Below, in pieces: positions 26,195 through 39,100 of a stretch of 64,000 nucleotides of DNA. The notes beneath the pieces are model-generated. The model saw nothing but the letters and a program-made list of their open reading frames with translations, did no database searches and was not told where the DNA came from. Source of the stretch: Fasciola hepatica. Lineage: Eukaryota > Platyhelminthes > Trematoda > Plagiorchiida > Fasciolidae. The stretch spans positions 10,929,501-10,993,500 of the forward strand of contig CANUEZ040000020.1 in the NCBI GenBank assembly GCA_948099385.1. Reading direction: 5' to 3'. A program made the position numbers and the translations under genes. Each line of letters begins with the position of its first letter. Position 1 is the stretch's first letter.

Positions 26195-28691
26195 ATGGTG
26201 CCGATTCCGCCGCACAACTTGACAGTGACGAGATACGAACACGAGACAGCGGCGATCAGAGAACCGACAATTTATCTTAGTCAGTTAGATAAACGCAGGG
26301 TCTGTTGTTCGTGGTGAGTCACATTTAAACTGTGTCCTCGCACTCTGGCCTATGGTAGAAGTTTTCAGTAATTCTGTACTGAAGGCCTTCAAGATCAACA
26401 ACCCTTGAAAAGATAACACTGAAACCATAGAGCAGAGAATCGTAAAAAGGAGTTCGCATTGAAAACTCCATTCAGAAATCACTAAGAAATGAAATCGACT
26501 GATACCTATGAATCGGTTATGGTCATGCACAAAAGCGACTTCGGTGAACGGGTTGTTGCTTGAACTACACTGCTTGTGACCGAGACGGACCGTGTAACTG
26601 GGTAACTCCCAACAAGAGTACGGTTGCCCAAACAGATCGTCACGAAATTCATGGGGGAATCTAAGATCACAAAATTATAAATCATATTCACAACGCGAAC
26701 AGCGTATGGTAATCTGCATCACCAACCCTATCTCCGTCTTGTTAGCTTGATGTTTACTTTACTAAACAGGAACAGTCGAATTGAAACCAGTTTGCTCGAT
26801 AAACCTATTATTATTATTATTATTATTAACAGTAGTAGTAGTAGTAGTAGTAGTAGTCTCAGTATTGTTATTATTAACTACTGCACTGGCGTACGCATAG
26901 GTGTACAATGCTTTTTAGCCGTCGAGAAAAAACAAGAAAAAAATCTAAAGGACAAAACGTGTTAGCAGTTCAGAAGAAACCTCATTCTTATCAATTAGGG
27001 CATAAGCAAACAAAAGGAACTGCCTAATTTCTGTACAGCCACATATCTAGGAGGAAAATGAAACAAGAAATGAGTCCGTGGACGGAACCGACTAGGAGAC
27101 AGGTCATATTGTAATGAGTGTGAAGAGCAAGCAATGATTTACTCGGCAAACGCGTTGGATGCAGTTAGATGATTACAGCACAAGTCAGATTTGAGGTCTC
27201 TCAAAGCTACACCAAAAACAGAACTGATGGTGCACGGCGCATCCGTACCAAGAACAACACAGTACTTTTTCAGTGGACCGGGGAAAATAAAAGAAAGAAA
27301 AATATAGAATTATAGGAAATATATACTGCTGTACGAAAGAAGAAATGACAAACCACGGAGCACTGAAGTGCCGTGGCATACGAATGTTAAAGGACAATGG
27401 GCGCAGTGGTGCAACTAACAAAAATGTACTTCTACTGCAGATTAGCGACCGCAGACGAACCATATATATAGGCAGCTAAAAAACCGAAACTCAGAGGACT
27501 CATACACAAAAATGCATCATAAATATCACGATTGATCACACTGTAGCGGGGAACGCTGCGGCAACAGAACAAGATAGATATCAAACCGATTGGGTTAATC
27601 AACTGACAACCGCAGACCAGACGAAAGATGGTGAATATATCGGAAGCGCCCGCAACAGACGAAAAGAGACATGCGGAGTCGTCAATGGAATTCAGTGGGA
27701 TTTGAGGCAATCCGAAAGACAGTCCAGGTGGGTGGGCATCGATTAAGCCATCAACCAGATCAACTGGATCAAGCGAACGAGGATGGCGGTTAAAGAAAAT
27801 TAGTTTAATAGCGACGGGCACCCGGCCAAACGGGAGCAGAAACCCTCAGGTAGCCGGAGGACCGATGCTGCTGCATCGTGGTCTTGAAAATGGACTATAT
27901 AAGTGGTTGCACATGTTTTACAGACTGAACTTGTTTGGCTTCTCAAATACAGATATTCCGTGCACGTCATGCCTTCTTCGTTACAATATCACCGAATGGC
28001 TAACCTTGATCATGAATGCGGTAGTGTTTAGTACAAATGATCAATAGCGATTTCTTTCACGGCTGGATTTGGAACAGCTTTAGGCAAACATCGAAAATTT
28101 ATTGGACAAAATCCGCACGATCGGCAGAGTTTAAATCGATCACACTTAAAAGGAAAACATCTCGCTTATGTCGATTCTGAGATTTGTCACCATTTGTATA
28201 GCGAGGTGTCTCACAGCTATTCATTTCGTCGATCGATATAGCTGGTAATGACTGCATCGACCGGGAAACCCTCGCGTTAATTGAGAAGCGGCTTCAATTT
28301 GACAGAAAATCTAACACATCTCACAAGCCATTGCTGTCATCGGAATTAATTCGAAATGACCGACTCTCAACGGAAACGGACATCACGTTTTGCAGCACAG
28401 ATTGGTCGCGATTTTCAGTCGTGCTATAAAGATGACCACGCCCTATCTTAATTTAATCAAACAAGAGTAACTGTGATCCATGACTTGACTGGCTAATACA
28501 GCGAACAGCGAGCCTCATTCGCGCGTCTAGTCAGGTGTTTTCCTGTACCATGAGAAGAAACTCAAGTTAGAAAGTCCGCTGGATTGAATCGCTCGCCTCG
28601 CTGTTATTACATGCATATAAAGCCCCGGTGTGTGTGCGTTTCTTATTTGGCAAGTCCAAAGAAAACGTGGAAATTTCATTCATCACCGATG

Positions 28692-28752
<61 letters not shown>

Positions 28753-31700
28753 TATGAGAAATCACAGTTGTGATTCATTTGTGGGCTCTTCAATGAAGAG
28801 TATCCATTCACAGTCCAGACGATTCAAATTAGATTCTAATGAACATATAACATCGGAGTGTACAAGTATGAAGACAAGTGGGCAGAGGAGTACCGGGTAC
28901 GCATTCCTGATGAGCGGCAACAACCGCGAAACCGGTCGTGTGCTTCCGGGGAAATTTTGTCCACACGTTTACATACTACTTACTATCAATATGTGCATAT
29001 ATATACATATATATATGTATATTGACAGTAAGTAGTATGTTAACGTGTGGACAAAATTTCCCCGGAAGCACGCGTGTCTGATGTCAGACTGTATGCCAAA
29101 CAAAACATGGTACGATCAGGGAGGAATGAGTATATGAAGTCATAGCGAGGAGCGAAACAAAGGCGAAAAAGCAAAGTTCTTTTTCTTCCAGTCAGACCCA
29201 GGGAGCGCAAACAATGTGCGAAGCGACAGACGCCAGGCAAACATCCTAATACATTCCCTACCCAGTGGAGACAGTGCCGCAATAGCGTCTTTTCTAGGGA
29301 GGATTCTATTGTACCAAACACTCGCCTGCGCACTTGATCACTGCTGACGCGTTGCTCCCACCAAACACGGGCTATGCTACGTGACCAGCGGGTATCAAAC
29401 ACAGCCAGACGACGGATATCTTGAACTCGGAGGGACCATGTTTCACAACGGCGGTATTGTACACTCAGCCTTTCAAGAAAAGACTAATGTCGTGTCGACG
29501 CCAGAGATGCCTAAGGTTCAAAAAAGCCAGCCAGACCTTTGAAATTCGCATAGATATTTCCTCTGTCACGCCGCCATTTTCAGCAATACAACTGCCCAAG
29601 TAAACAAAACTTTCTGTAATCTCCAGTTTTTCGTTGCCCTCACAGAGCGCGGATCTATGCTCTCGCCAACTATGTAGCAGCACCTTACACTTTGACGGGG
29701 TGAAGTACGTTTCGTTTCGGGCCATTTCGATTATCATGCGATTCGGTAGAAGTTGAATATGGGTAACAGCTGCGGGGGAAAACTTTTAAACCAGCTATAT
29801 ATTTATATATACCTACATATAACTGGGTAGATGAATGAACTGACACGTACCACTCAATAAAACAGGCATTTCATTTTTACTCAGCTTTTAGGCCCACAGG
29901 GTTCATCTTTTTACGAAAAAATATCGGATAACTGGCGAACATGTGACACATTCAGCATCCACTTTTTCACATTATCGAACTCAAAAGAAAACACCATAGC
30001 ACAAGACAGTCGTAATTACGGTGGAGAGACCAACTAGAGCACAATCAATTTGATGGCATAGGTAAAAATGGGAACAACACTTTATCATCATGAAGGATGG
30101 AACGAGATGAGACTCACGCGTAAGGCATACTTGAACTGGTTCTCAGCGTGGTCCATGCAATTCATGGACATTGCATACAACCCGATCAAAGTGTGCAACT
30201 GCGGCAACCGTTTGAACATCATACCAGGGTTGGCTTGACAAATACGGCAAGCTTGTCCAATATCTTGTGCCGCGGCGGTTTGTACACCCATCACTAATCG
30301 TCCCATGGCTGTGTGCTCAAGCAGACTCAAGTGGAACACCGTCAACAGAGGGCTGGTATCGAAAACGGAAAGCTTTTCAATCTGGGTGAGCGCTTTTTCG
30401 GCCGATCGTTTGGCCCTATCAAGCATACCAACTTGCATCCAGTGCATCACGGTGATCAGATAGACCAGGATAACCATGTGTTCACGTGGCATCCACTGGA
30501 ATCGATCAATCTCATTCATAATTGCTCCCTCGGCCACTAATACGTGAAAAACCAGGTAATTGGGGGGTGAATATGAAAGTATGAAGTGAATTGTGAAAAA
30601 GAAACATAGACGTGCACAAACGTATGGAGGCAGAGTGGAAATGTTTTGTCGTTCTGGGGTGAGTGGATAGAAAAACTAGGCTAGTCTTGTCTCTCATCCT
30701 CTTTCGTGGAGAGCAACGATATAGTAAGTGACTCCTTCAGCTGGACATTATACATCGGAACTGCGCTTGAAAGAAAACCAGTCGCAGCAACAGTCACGCC
30801 CATCAGATGAAGAGACACAGCAGTTCATTCATTGCTATGGAATAAAAATTGAACAACACAGACAAAGGTGGATGAGACCAGTTGGGTTGCATGTTTCACA
30901 ATTAAAAACCCTTTCATTCACAAAACGTACAGGAGTATGATTACGCAAACTAAAATTAGGGGAACACTTGTGCTTTCAGAGTTAGTGATTGCCTCAAGCC
31001 ATCGTCCGGTATGCACTCGGAATCACTTTCATACAGCTTAGCTGGCCTCCAGCATCGGCTTCACACAATTATTCCGACACACGCCCCGTGGTCTGTTCCG
31101 ACAGATCCAATTACTGAAGCGGAAATCTACTGGAAAATCCAAGCCTTGGTGTAGCGGGGAATACTGGAGCAACAGAACGATGCGAATATCAAACCGATCG
31201 GGCCAACCAGTCGAGAGCCACAGACCAAAGAACAAACGGTGAATGTGTCGGAAGCATCCCTCAGTAGACAGAAAGGTGCATACGGACTATAAGGTGGGAC
31301 GCAGCGGGATCTCAGGAAACTAACAAGAGAGCCCATGTGAGGGGCTACCGATCAAGCCGTCAAGCGGAACAATTGAACCAGCCAAACGGAAGTGGTACGT
31401 AAAAGAGTCAAGCTAATGGCTCCATACAACTGCTCTAAACTCAGTGGAAATACTCAGGCAGCCGGCGGATCAATGTGGCTGCGGTGAGGTCTGGAAAAAG
31501 GACTGTATAAACGATTGTACATGTTTTACCGACTTGAATTGTTTAGTCGTCTAAATACAGGTGTCCTCACTCGTCTTGCCTTCGTCGTTATATTAGGACA
31601 TCACAAGGCGCCGGACTCTGTTAGCGAACCCCCAGCCCTCTTTGCAGATAGTTGAATGAAGCTTGTTAGAGAACTTCTGATCTTCTCAAAGGTTTGGAAC

Positions 31701-33075
31701 TCAGAACAGCTGCCCTCTTTTTCTAGGGTGGGGGGGGGTGAATTGACTGTTGTTCCCAATTTTCAAGAAGGGTGCGCGTAGTAACTGCGCCAACCATAAT
31801 AGTGTAAGCCTGATCCGAACAGCGTCAAAGCTGTTAGGGTCCTTTCTGCCTCCCAGGCTGTACCAAACGCGTGAAAACCTGACTCGCGAAGACCAGGCTA
31901 GGTTTCACGCCGATCGTGGATGTATCGACTGAATTTTCACCCTCTGACAGCTGCTAGATTAACGATATACTTTCCAAAGAACAAAGACCACCGTATCCCT
32001 AGACATTCGCACGGTGCCTTGTTTGACCTTTCAGACAGTGGAGTTGAACTCCTCTCAGGGAACAGAGTTTTCGACTTGGAATATACCGGTGATATCGCGT
32101 TGCCGAGTGATAACGCACAGGCAATGCCACATACTTCGGACCGAATGGCGACTGAGGTATCTAGATATGGTATGCACTTTGTGCCTTCCAAGTGTAAAGT
32201 GCTTTTACAAGACTGGCAGGAGCCTGTGGCTGCACTCACCCTTTGCGGGGATCAGCTGAAGTTAGTTGACAAGTTTAAGTATCTCGGGAGCTTGATAATA
32301 AATGCGAGTGGTGTCGGGGAGGAGGTTACATTACGAATAGCCAGAGCCAGAGCAGTTTTCATTAACCCGCGGCACCTGTGGCGTCGCCATGCCATCCGGC
32401 TCTCTTAAGAGATGAGAATGCAACGCTACGGTGCGTAGTGTTTTGATTTACGGTTGCGAGATCTGGCCACCGCTGGTTGACGATGCTCAGCGTTTTTCTT
32501 TGTGGGACAACCAATGTCTTCGAATTATTGCTCGCGTCTGGTTGGAACACCGTGTGAGGACGAGTTGCACCGTCGTGGGTTTGGTGACTGAAGTTTTCGC
32601 ATTGTAGCGCCTCTGGTGGTTTGGGGATGTTTTACGCATCCCCGCCCAGCGTCTACCTTTCCGTGCTCTATGCGCACGAGCTGGGCAAAGCTGGAAGAAC
32701 CGACGCGGCAGTTAGATCATAACTTGGTTTAGAAGTATGAAGAAGCTAGCATCAGCACTCGCTTTGGTTGGTGCTTCCCGCTCTCTTGGTTGGGGCCCAA
32801 GAGATGAGGGCTATCATTGGTTAGAGACGTTGAGGGGAATGGCTCGGAATAGAAGTCCGCGGCGCGAACTCTGCACCGTCTATGTGTTGAATTCCCATGT
32901 ACCATAGATACAAAAATGCCGTCTGGATCAACAAAATAAAAAGTATCGAAAAGTGAAAGGCGAAAAAGTAAAAAACCACAACCAAGGTCTTTTTACTGCT
33001 TCTGCAATACTTTTCTCTGTGCTTCTGTAATATGTGTTGCTGCGCTAGCACCGTTCTTGATTTCAAACCGATGTA

Positions 33076-33169
<94 letters not shown>

Positions 33170-36100
33170 AACGTTGAATCCGCTACAGCTCCCTACTATG
33201 CCAGGTTCCCAAAGAAAAAATGTTGTGTTGATAGTTTTTTTCATTTTTAACCGTACTCTGCTTTTCCGGATTGAGGGCTAAATTCTGTAGAAGGCACTCT
33301 AAACAATCGCCCGATTCCTTATAACACCTGACCTATTGGGAGCATTTGTGATTTTCCGGCTGCTCTCTCAAAGAATCATATTCAGGGTCATGGGTTCTTA
33401 CATTTCCCATAATATTGTATTGGCTTCTTGTGGGCATTTAGTCTGTCCCTCGCCTACTGTTCTTATGGACGATTACAAAGAGGGAAAGTTCCCGTTTAGT
33501 ATGCTGGAAGACATGCCTCTGGAGCACTACGAATTCGTAGTGCCAATCCAGTTCGTAATATCCCTTAAGCTCAACCTTTTTGCATTGACATTATCCGACT
33601 AACTTGTAACTTGTTGTATCTAGTAACAGCAACACCAGGAGTACCAAGTAATTTTCCATTCAACAATAAGAGTCTACTCATTCAGTCCACACACTGGTTG
33701 CAGAAACTGTGGTGGATCATGTGCCCCATGTAAAATTGATCATTAAGGCGAACGGCACCCCCGAAATAGTATCGGATAAGAATTCAGGTGTTGTTCCGCG
33801 CACATACCTGGATCATTCTGCACCATGCAGTTTCAGATGCGTGAACTACGGTACTCCAAAAGAACCAACCGAAACAAAAATTTCTTTGTTCTACGAGAAA
33901 CAACAACCTATAAGCAATCTGGGGTTTGATTTTACAAGAATTGCATACTAAAATAGGAGATTTTTGACCCGATTCATTGGTAAGTACCCATTTTAGTCAG
34001 CACGCACGGAAAACTACTTGAAATGTCTAGTCACGAATGAGTATTCAATGTAGAACACTGAACCTGTTAGGTCGGGCTAGAGTTTACTTTCTCAGCGCCT
34101 AAGGTAAGACTAATGGCACGGAACTCGACAACAGAAGTAAAAACGGTGTGCCAACTGCGGTGACAAACTGTTTCATTTTAACGCACCTTCATCCATTGCG
34201 GCGAACTGTTGTATGCTTTGATGCAACTGCTTCAGAATGGGACGTGTGGATTTGGCTTGACCAGAGAGCAAGTAGAAAGAGACATGCAGTACCAGGTAGA
34301 AAACTCGAAGGGCTTCGCGGTGGTATTCTGTTCCACGAAACTTCTCAATCAGTCGATTCACAATGGACAATGTGCTGGTGACCTCAGGAAGCTGACGACT
34401 TGCAAGCAGAAGCTATCGAAATACATTTACGGACAGGATAATAAAATTTGTCACTGACGAGCATACCAGTAGTAAGTAATTGAGAGATTAAAAATTACAT
34501 ATTGTGGACTAGATGTTGAATGACCAGATGTCGTTGATTGATAAGGATTCAGAAATGGGGTTGCTCCAGAAGTGCTTATAGAGCGTCACAGGGTTACACA
34601 AATATGATGCATTTGAAGTTATATGCCGTAGATAAAACCACAAATCCAAGATGATTTGTACACATTAAGATGGCCGTTAAACGTCCGATGTAATTTCCAA
34701 AAGTTCTGAGGGTGCGACCACGACGGAGACTGTTAATTAGCAGCCTGATCGATGCTACTATCTTGCCATGATGATCCGGCTTGCTTGCTACGATGACTCC
34801 GAGGGCTTCTCCGGGAACACCCATATCGAACAGGTCGAGAGCGAGTAGCCAGACAAAAGCAACCGGGCGCTGTTAGAGAGCGCGCGGTGGGATTTCCACC
34901 TGGTAGCGAATGCTCCACATAAAAGCCATAGAAGCCCATAGACAGTAAAGTGACGCGCGTGAATATCACGCGCCACACACGTAGGCAGTATGCAACCGTC
35001 GTCCGGATCGTTACCACACCTAACCTATTGAGACTTTATGTGGTTCTCCACTCCAAGTTTCAGGGTCTGGTTGCGGTTAACCCTGACAGCGCAGTGGGCT
35101 TTCGTGGCTATGGAGTATATACCACTTCCTACGCACCTATGAGTATGCACGTAATAAATAAAAATAAGGCCATTGTCTCTTGCCTTTTACTCAGTTATCT
35201 CTAGTGGGATAAGATACACTAGGATGCCATGGGCATTCTCAATTGACAAACCACCGTCCAAAAGGCGTACGAACCGCTCGCTCGGTCAACGGCTCCCAAC
35301 ACAAACTTTCTGCTGTCTGCGGGTTAGAGTTGCTTCCTCTAACAAAAATCCGAGTGATACTCGGGACGCCATTTCTTACCTAATTCCCAAAACTTTCATG
35401 AACAATTCCTCTACATACACCGCTCATGGACGGGCGCAATTCAGGATATCTACGAACCCGGCTCCTCCTCTCGCAAGAGCTAGCCGCGTAAAAAAGTCAA
35501 ATAGGGTAGCTGAGCTTGTTTTATCATTATTCTGAAGAAATTCTACCTAGTTCAATAGAAAGAGCGGGATTTCAAACCAACTCCCTATACAACTTCCATC
35601 AGTCAGTAAGCAGACTGTTTTCACGATCAATAGGTCCGATGAATGTTCCATAAATGATTTTGCTCGATTCTTAACAAACTACAGGGATGCCTTATTTCTT
35701 TGTAAATAAAACGGTCCAGCTCCAGTTGTCACCCCGATAAGAATATATTCTTTCCATTGAACTAATTTTTTACTGCACTAACACGATGGTTACCTGAGAC
35801 ACGGAGAACATCTTGTGCTGCGTCTTTCGAACTTCGTTTGTATTGACAGTATTCGACATGTATTATGATGGAGCGACCTCTTTGTATTTCTAACCGAAAC
35901 AAAAATTCTTGTTTCGGACTTTTCCATGTGTCTAAAAATTGTCATAAAGCTCTGAATACGCGCCAGAAACGCAGAAGTTTCACCTTTGAGCTACCTAAAG
36001 CGGGTGTTTCATTGTGTTCACCAACCAAATTCATTATTTCCTAATGTTATGTCGGGACTAACTTGACCGGTTCTCGAAGTTTTAAACTGAGCGAGTAGTA

Positions 36101-39100
36101 TACGAAACAATACCAGTCAATCACTGGCGTCTGATGAACAGAGACTGGTCCATCAGTACGCTTCTAAGGTGCACACGGTTTTAGCGCAAAGGGATTTGGG
36201 GGTTAGTGATTTTGCTACTAGGAATATTTCAGTAGCGAGATTCTACTTGTAACAATAATCCGCCCCACACTATTGGCACTGATAGGGTTGGTGTACACCA
36301 GAACAACAAGGAATTGTAAGGGAAAGAAAGTCCTTGTTTGTTCTATCGCTGGAAGCATGCCCGACTCCACGTTTTCTGTTACCATCGATATATTCGAGCT
36401 TAACGTATACCAGCAGTTTTTCGCATAGCCGGTATAAACTTCGTGATTACGAGTTCAAAGTTTAGCTTACAGCACCGAGATGCATCTCAGTTGTGGTTTA
36501 TGCCACCCTCCAGAATGGAATAAGAGGTCACGAGCATCACAGTTTAGGGATCATTCCTAAGCGGCTAAAAGGTCATAACAGAGAAGTGAATCTAGTACGT
36601 TAGAACTAATCAATATTATTAGAACAAACAATATATAATAAATACAATAAGATCTAGCGGATCACATGTTTGTGGTAAAAAAGTTTCCCATTTGTGAAAT
36701 TGCGATTTTCACGCAATTTTATTAGCTACTCCGTCCATATGTTCTAACGTTTCAATATCGCAACTGACAGTGACCGAAATATTCAACGTCTTTGGTACAT
36801 CCAGCAGTTCAGCCACCCTTAAGTTTTTTTCAGGTGTATACAAAACTACGACGTTGATATAAGTCTTAAATCACTGTGCTTTACGGGTCATAATTTTACT
36901 ACAGTACACTTCAGTTTTGATCGTGGCCTTATGGTGAAATATTGCAGAAAAATGCTGTCGTCGTTGCATATTTTTTCGAAAATTATGTTAACTACTGAGT
37001 AGGAATTGAAGTAGCCAAAACCTTTCGGCATGAATACGAAGAAAGACACATGGGGGAGAAAAACTGCAATTACTGGGGACAATACTAACCATGCATTTGC
37101 TCAACAGGAACAAGCCTCGCGTGTAGTCCGAGTTGTGCATCTGAGCGAATTCTGAACCCATAGCTAATATTTCGCAGGCTGAGTTGACATCTCTTTCCGT
37201 TACATGAGCTTGCTGCAAAAGACCACACAAAAACGATAAAGCCAAAGACAAATAAACCATGTTCGGTTTAGAAACAAGATGCGGTTTTCAGTGAGGACAG
37301 GATAACGGTGAAATAATTTAAGAGAAAAGTACAATGGCGAAGGAGACCTTGTTCAGATATCGGAGATCACGTCGTAACGCACATACTTCGTTAACTTACG
37401 ATACTTGCATTGGTCTTTTGCAAACAGGTCGAACATTTTCACTACCCTTTTGATTTCAATCGACAACCTACTTCTTATAAACCTGCCTATTCCTGGAAAA
37501 CCACGGTTACTGAAAGAAAAATTGAGGGAATGTGGGAAGATAAGTCGTCTCCAGTGTACGCCTTCTGTTTGTGTTTGAGGGTGTGTCTCTAAAAATCATA
37601 CACCCATGGCACAAAAGAAGTTGGGGTTCCGTGAATGTTACCTGTGGTCGAAAGCATTCTGAGCGAGTTGGTGCAACTCGAAAAATTTGATGGCAGCACC
37701 ACCTTTATGGCAGCTAAATCTGGATATGAATCTGTTTCATCCGAGCCGGCGAATCGAACTTTGCACGCTACGGGAGAACTGTGCAGTAGAAACTCACATA
37801 TGCAATCTTCCCTCAACCTAATCTAACGACTCAGCATGTGGAAACTAGTTTCCGGAAGATATACTAGGCAGTTGTGATTCAAACGAGGACTGAACCCTGT
37901 GGGTATCATCCGTGAAGACGTGAGAGACCTGTAGCCAAAGTTACATCTTCTGACTGACACTCCGTGTAACCCAAAATGTTAGACCAGCGGAACAGAGGAG
38001 CAGACAACTGAAAGTTTTAGCTAGTGCGCCAAGATTATTGATGTAGTATTGATAAAAATAGAGTAATAAGTATATAGAAAGAAGTAGGGAAAAGGGATAT
38101 GGAAATCTACTTTTCGGTGAAATAAATATGTTATTAAATCGACGGACATCATGCACGAAATCTGGGGTCAGGAATAACCACCGTTTGAGGGATGAATGGA
38201 GTGCAAGAATAGGAATCATAAAAACTATTCATCCAGAAAATATACTGAAACAGAACAGTAATAAAAACTCACCGCTAATTCCAAAAGCAATCGACAATGC
38301 CAATAGGGATTGTTGTTGGACAAACGGATTGCATCGTTCAGGATGCATATGGCCTCATAACGTTTACCCTGTGATATCGAAACGAACAGTCATATTCATG
38401 GAAATCATTTGTTTTCACTTCACGTAAGTTTTTAAACAAATAAACATAAATACACGCATGAAATGGAGGTCCGTAGTGATCATGACACGTTTAACTGGTC
38501 TACTGATACACAATTGTATAATTATCATCGTCATACTGCGAGACAGCGATATGTTCCGCCAAAAACTGCGTTACTCACTGCTGATATGAACAATAGATGG
38601 ATGTTCCGGTAAAGGGTGTAGACTTACATGTGATCAAAACACTGAATACACAGCCTAACCGCGTCATTAGGGCTGGAGATTTACAATAAAATTATGAAGA
38701 GATCTCTCTGTTATAAACTCCTAGAAGTACTAATCATTCATCGGACACGCTTTATCACTGGTACGAGACTTAGGGATACTGATCCCCCCAGTCCCAGCAC
38801 ATTTGACAGTAAGAGCTCTGATCGCGCCACTGCCAAACCACTGAAACCAAAAATTGAACCAGCAACATACAGTATGTCTCAGTCTAGTCATTTGACCGTT
38901 TGCTGAAATATGTAGCAAAAGAATACAACAGAAAAAAGTAGGATATGGATTAGGAAGGAAAAATACTATCGAGCCGTTAGAGAATATCAGCATTTCATTT
39001 TTACGGCGGTATTTGGCATGCTGTGGAAATCATTCACACGGTAGTTAGTACTTAAGACCAGAAAATGACAAAACTAAACGATACTATGCTTTTCGCTTTT

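Larger units (their letters stand above)
25627..30117 (-). other. MAU2 intron 5 (4.5 kb)
   Basis: It contains (AC)n at 26158-26192, TTA and AGT trinucleotide runs at 26811-26857, a LINE 5' segment (27541-28000), (TA)n at 28692-28748, the best hammerhead repeat (28770-29069) and a minus-strand LINE RT fragment (29090-29740). Confidence 0.85.
30537..34186 (-). other. MAU2 intron 4 (3.65 kb)
   Basis: Mostly occupied by a plus-strand LINE copy (31150-33166) ending in a long (TA)n. 30.5-31.1 kb and 33.2-34.1 kb show no recognised element; two ~80-residue open frames at 33.3-33.95 kb have no motif I know. Confidence 0.85.

Noticed and set aside
27432..27821. 129-residue minus-strand membrane-like protein
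   Set aside because: It is the antisense of a plus-strand LINE 5' region that recurs at 31.2 kb; hydrophobicity comes from base composition.
33336..33951. Two adjacent ~80-residue frames as exons of a nested gene
   Set aside because: No domain recognised and no convincing splice sites; they are probably chance frames or an unrecognised repeat.
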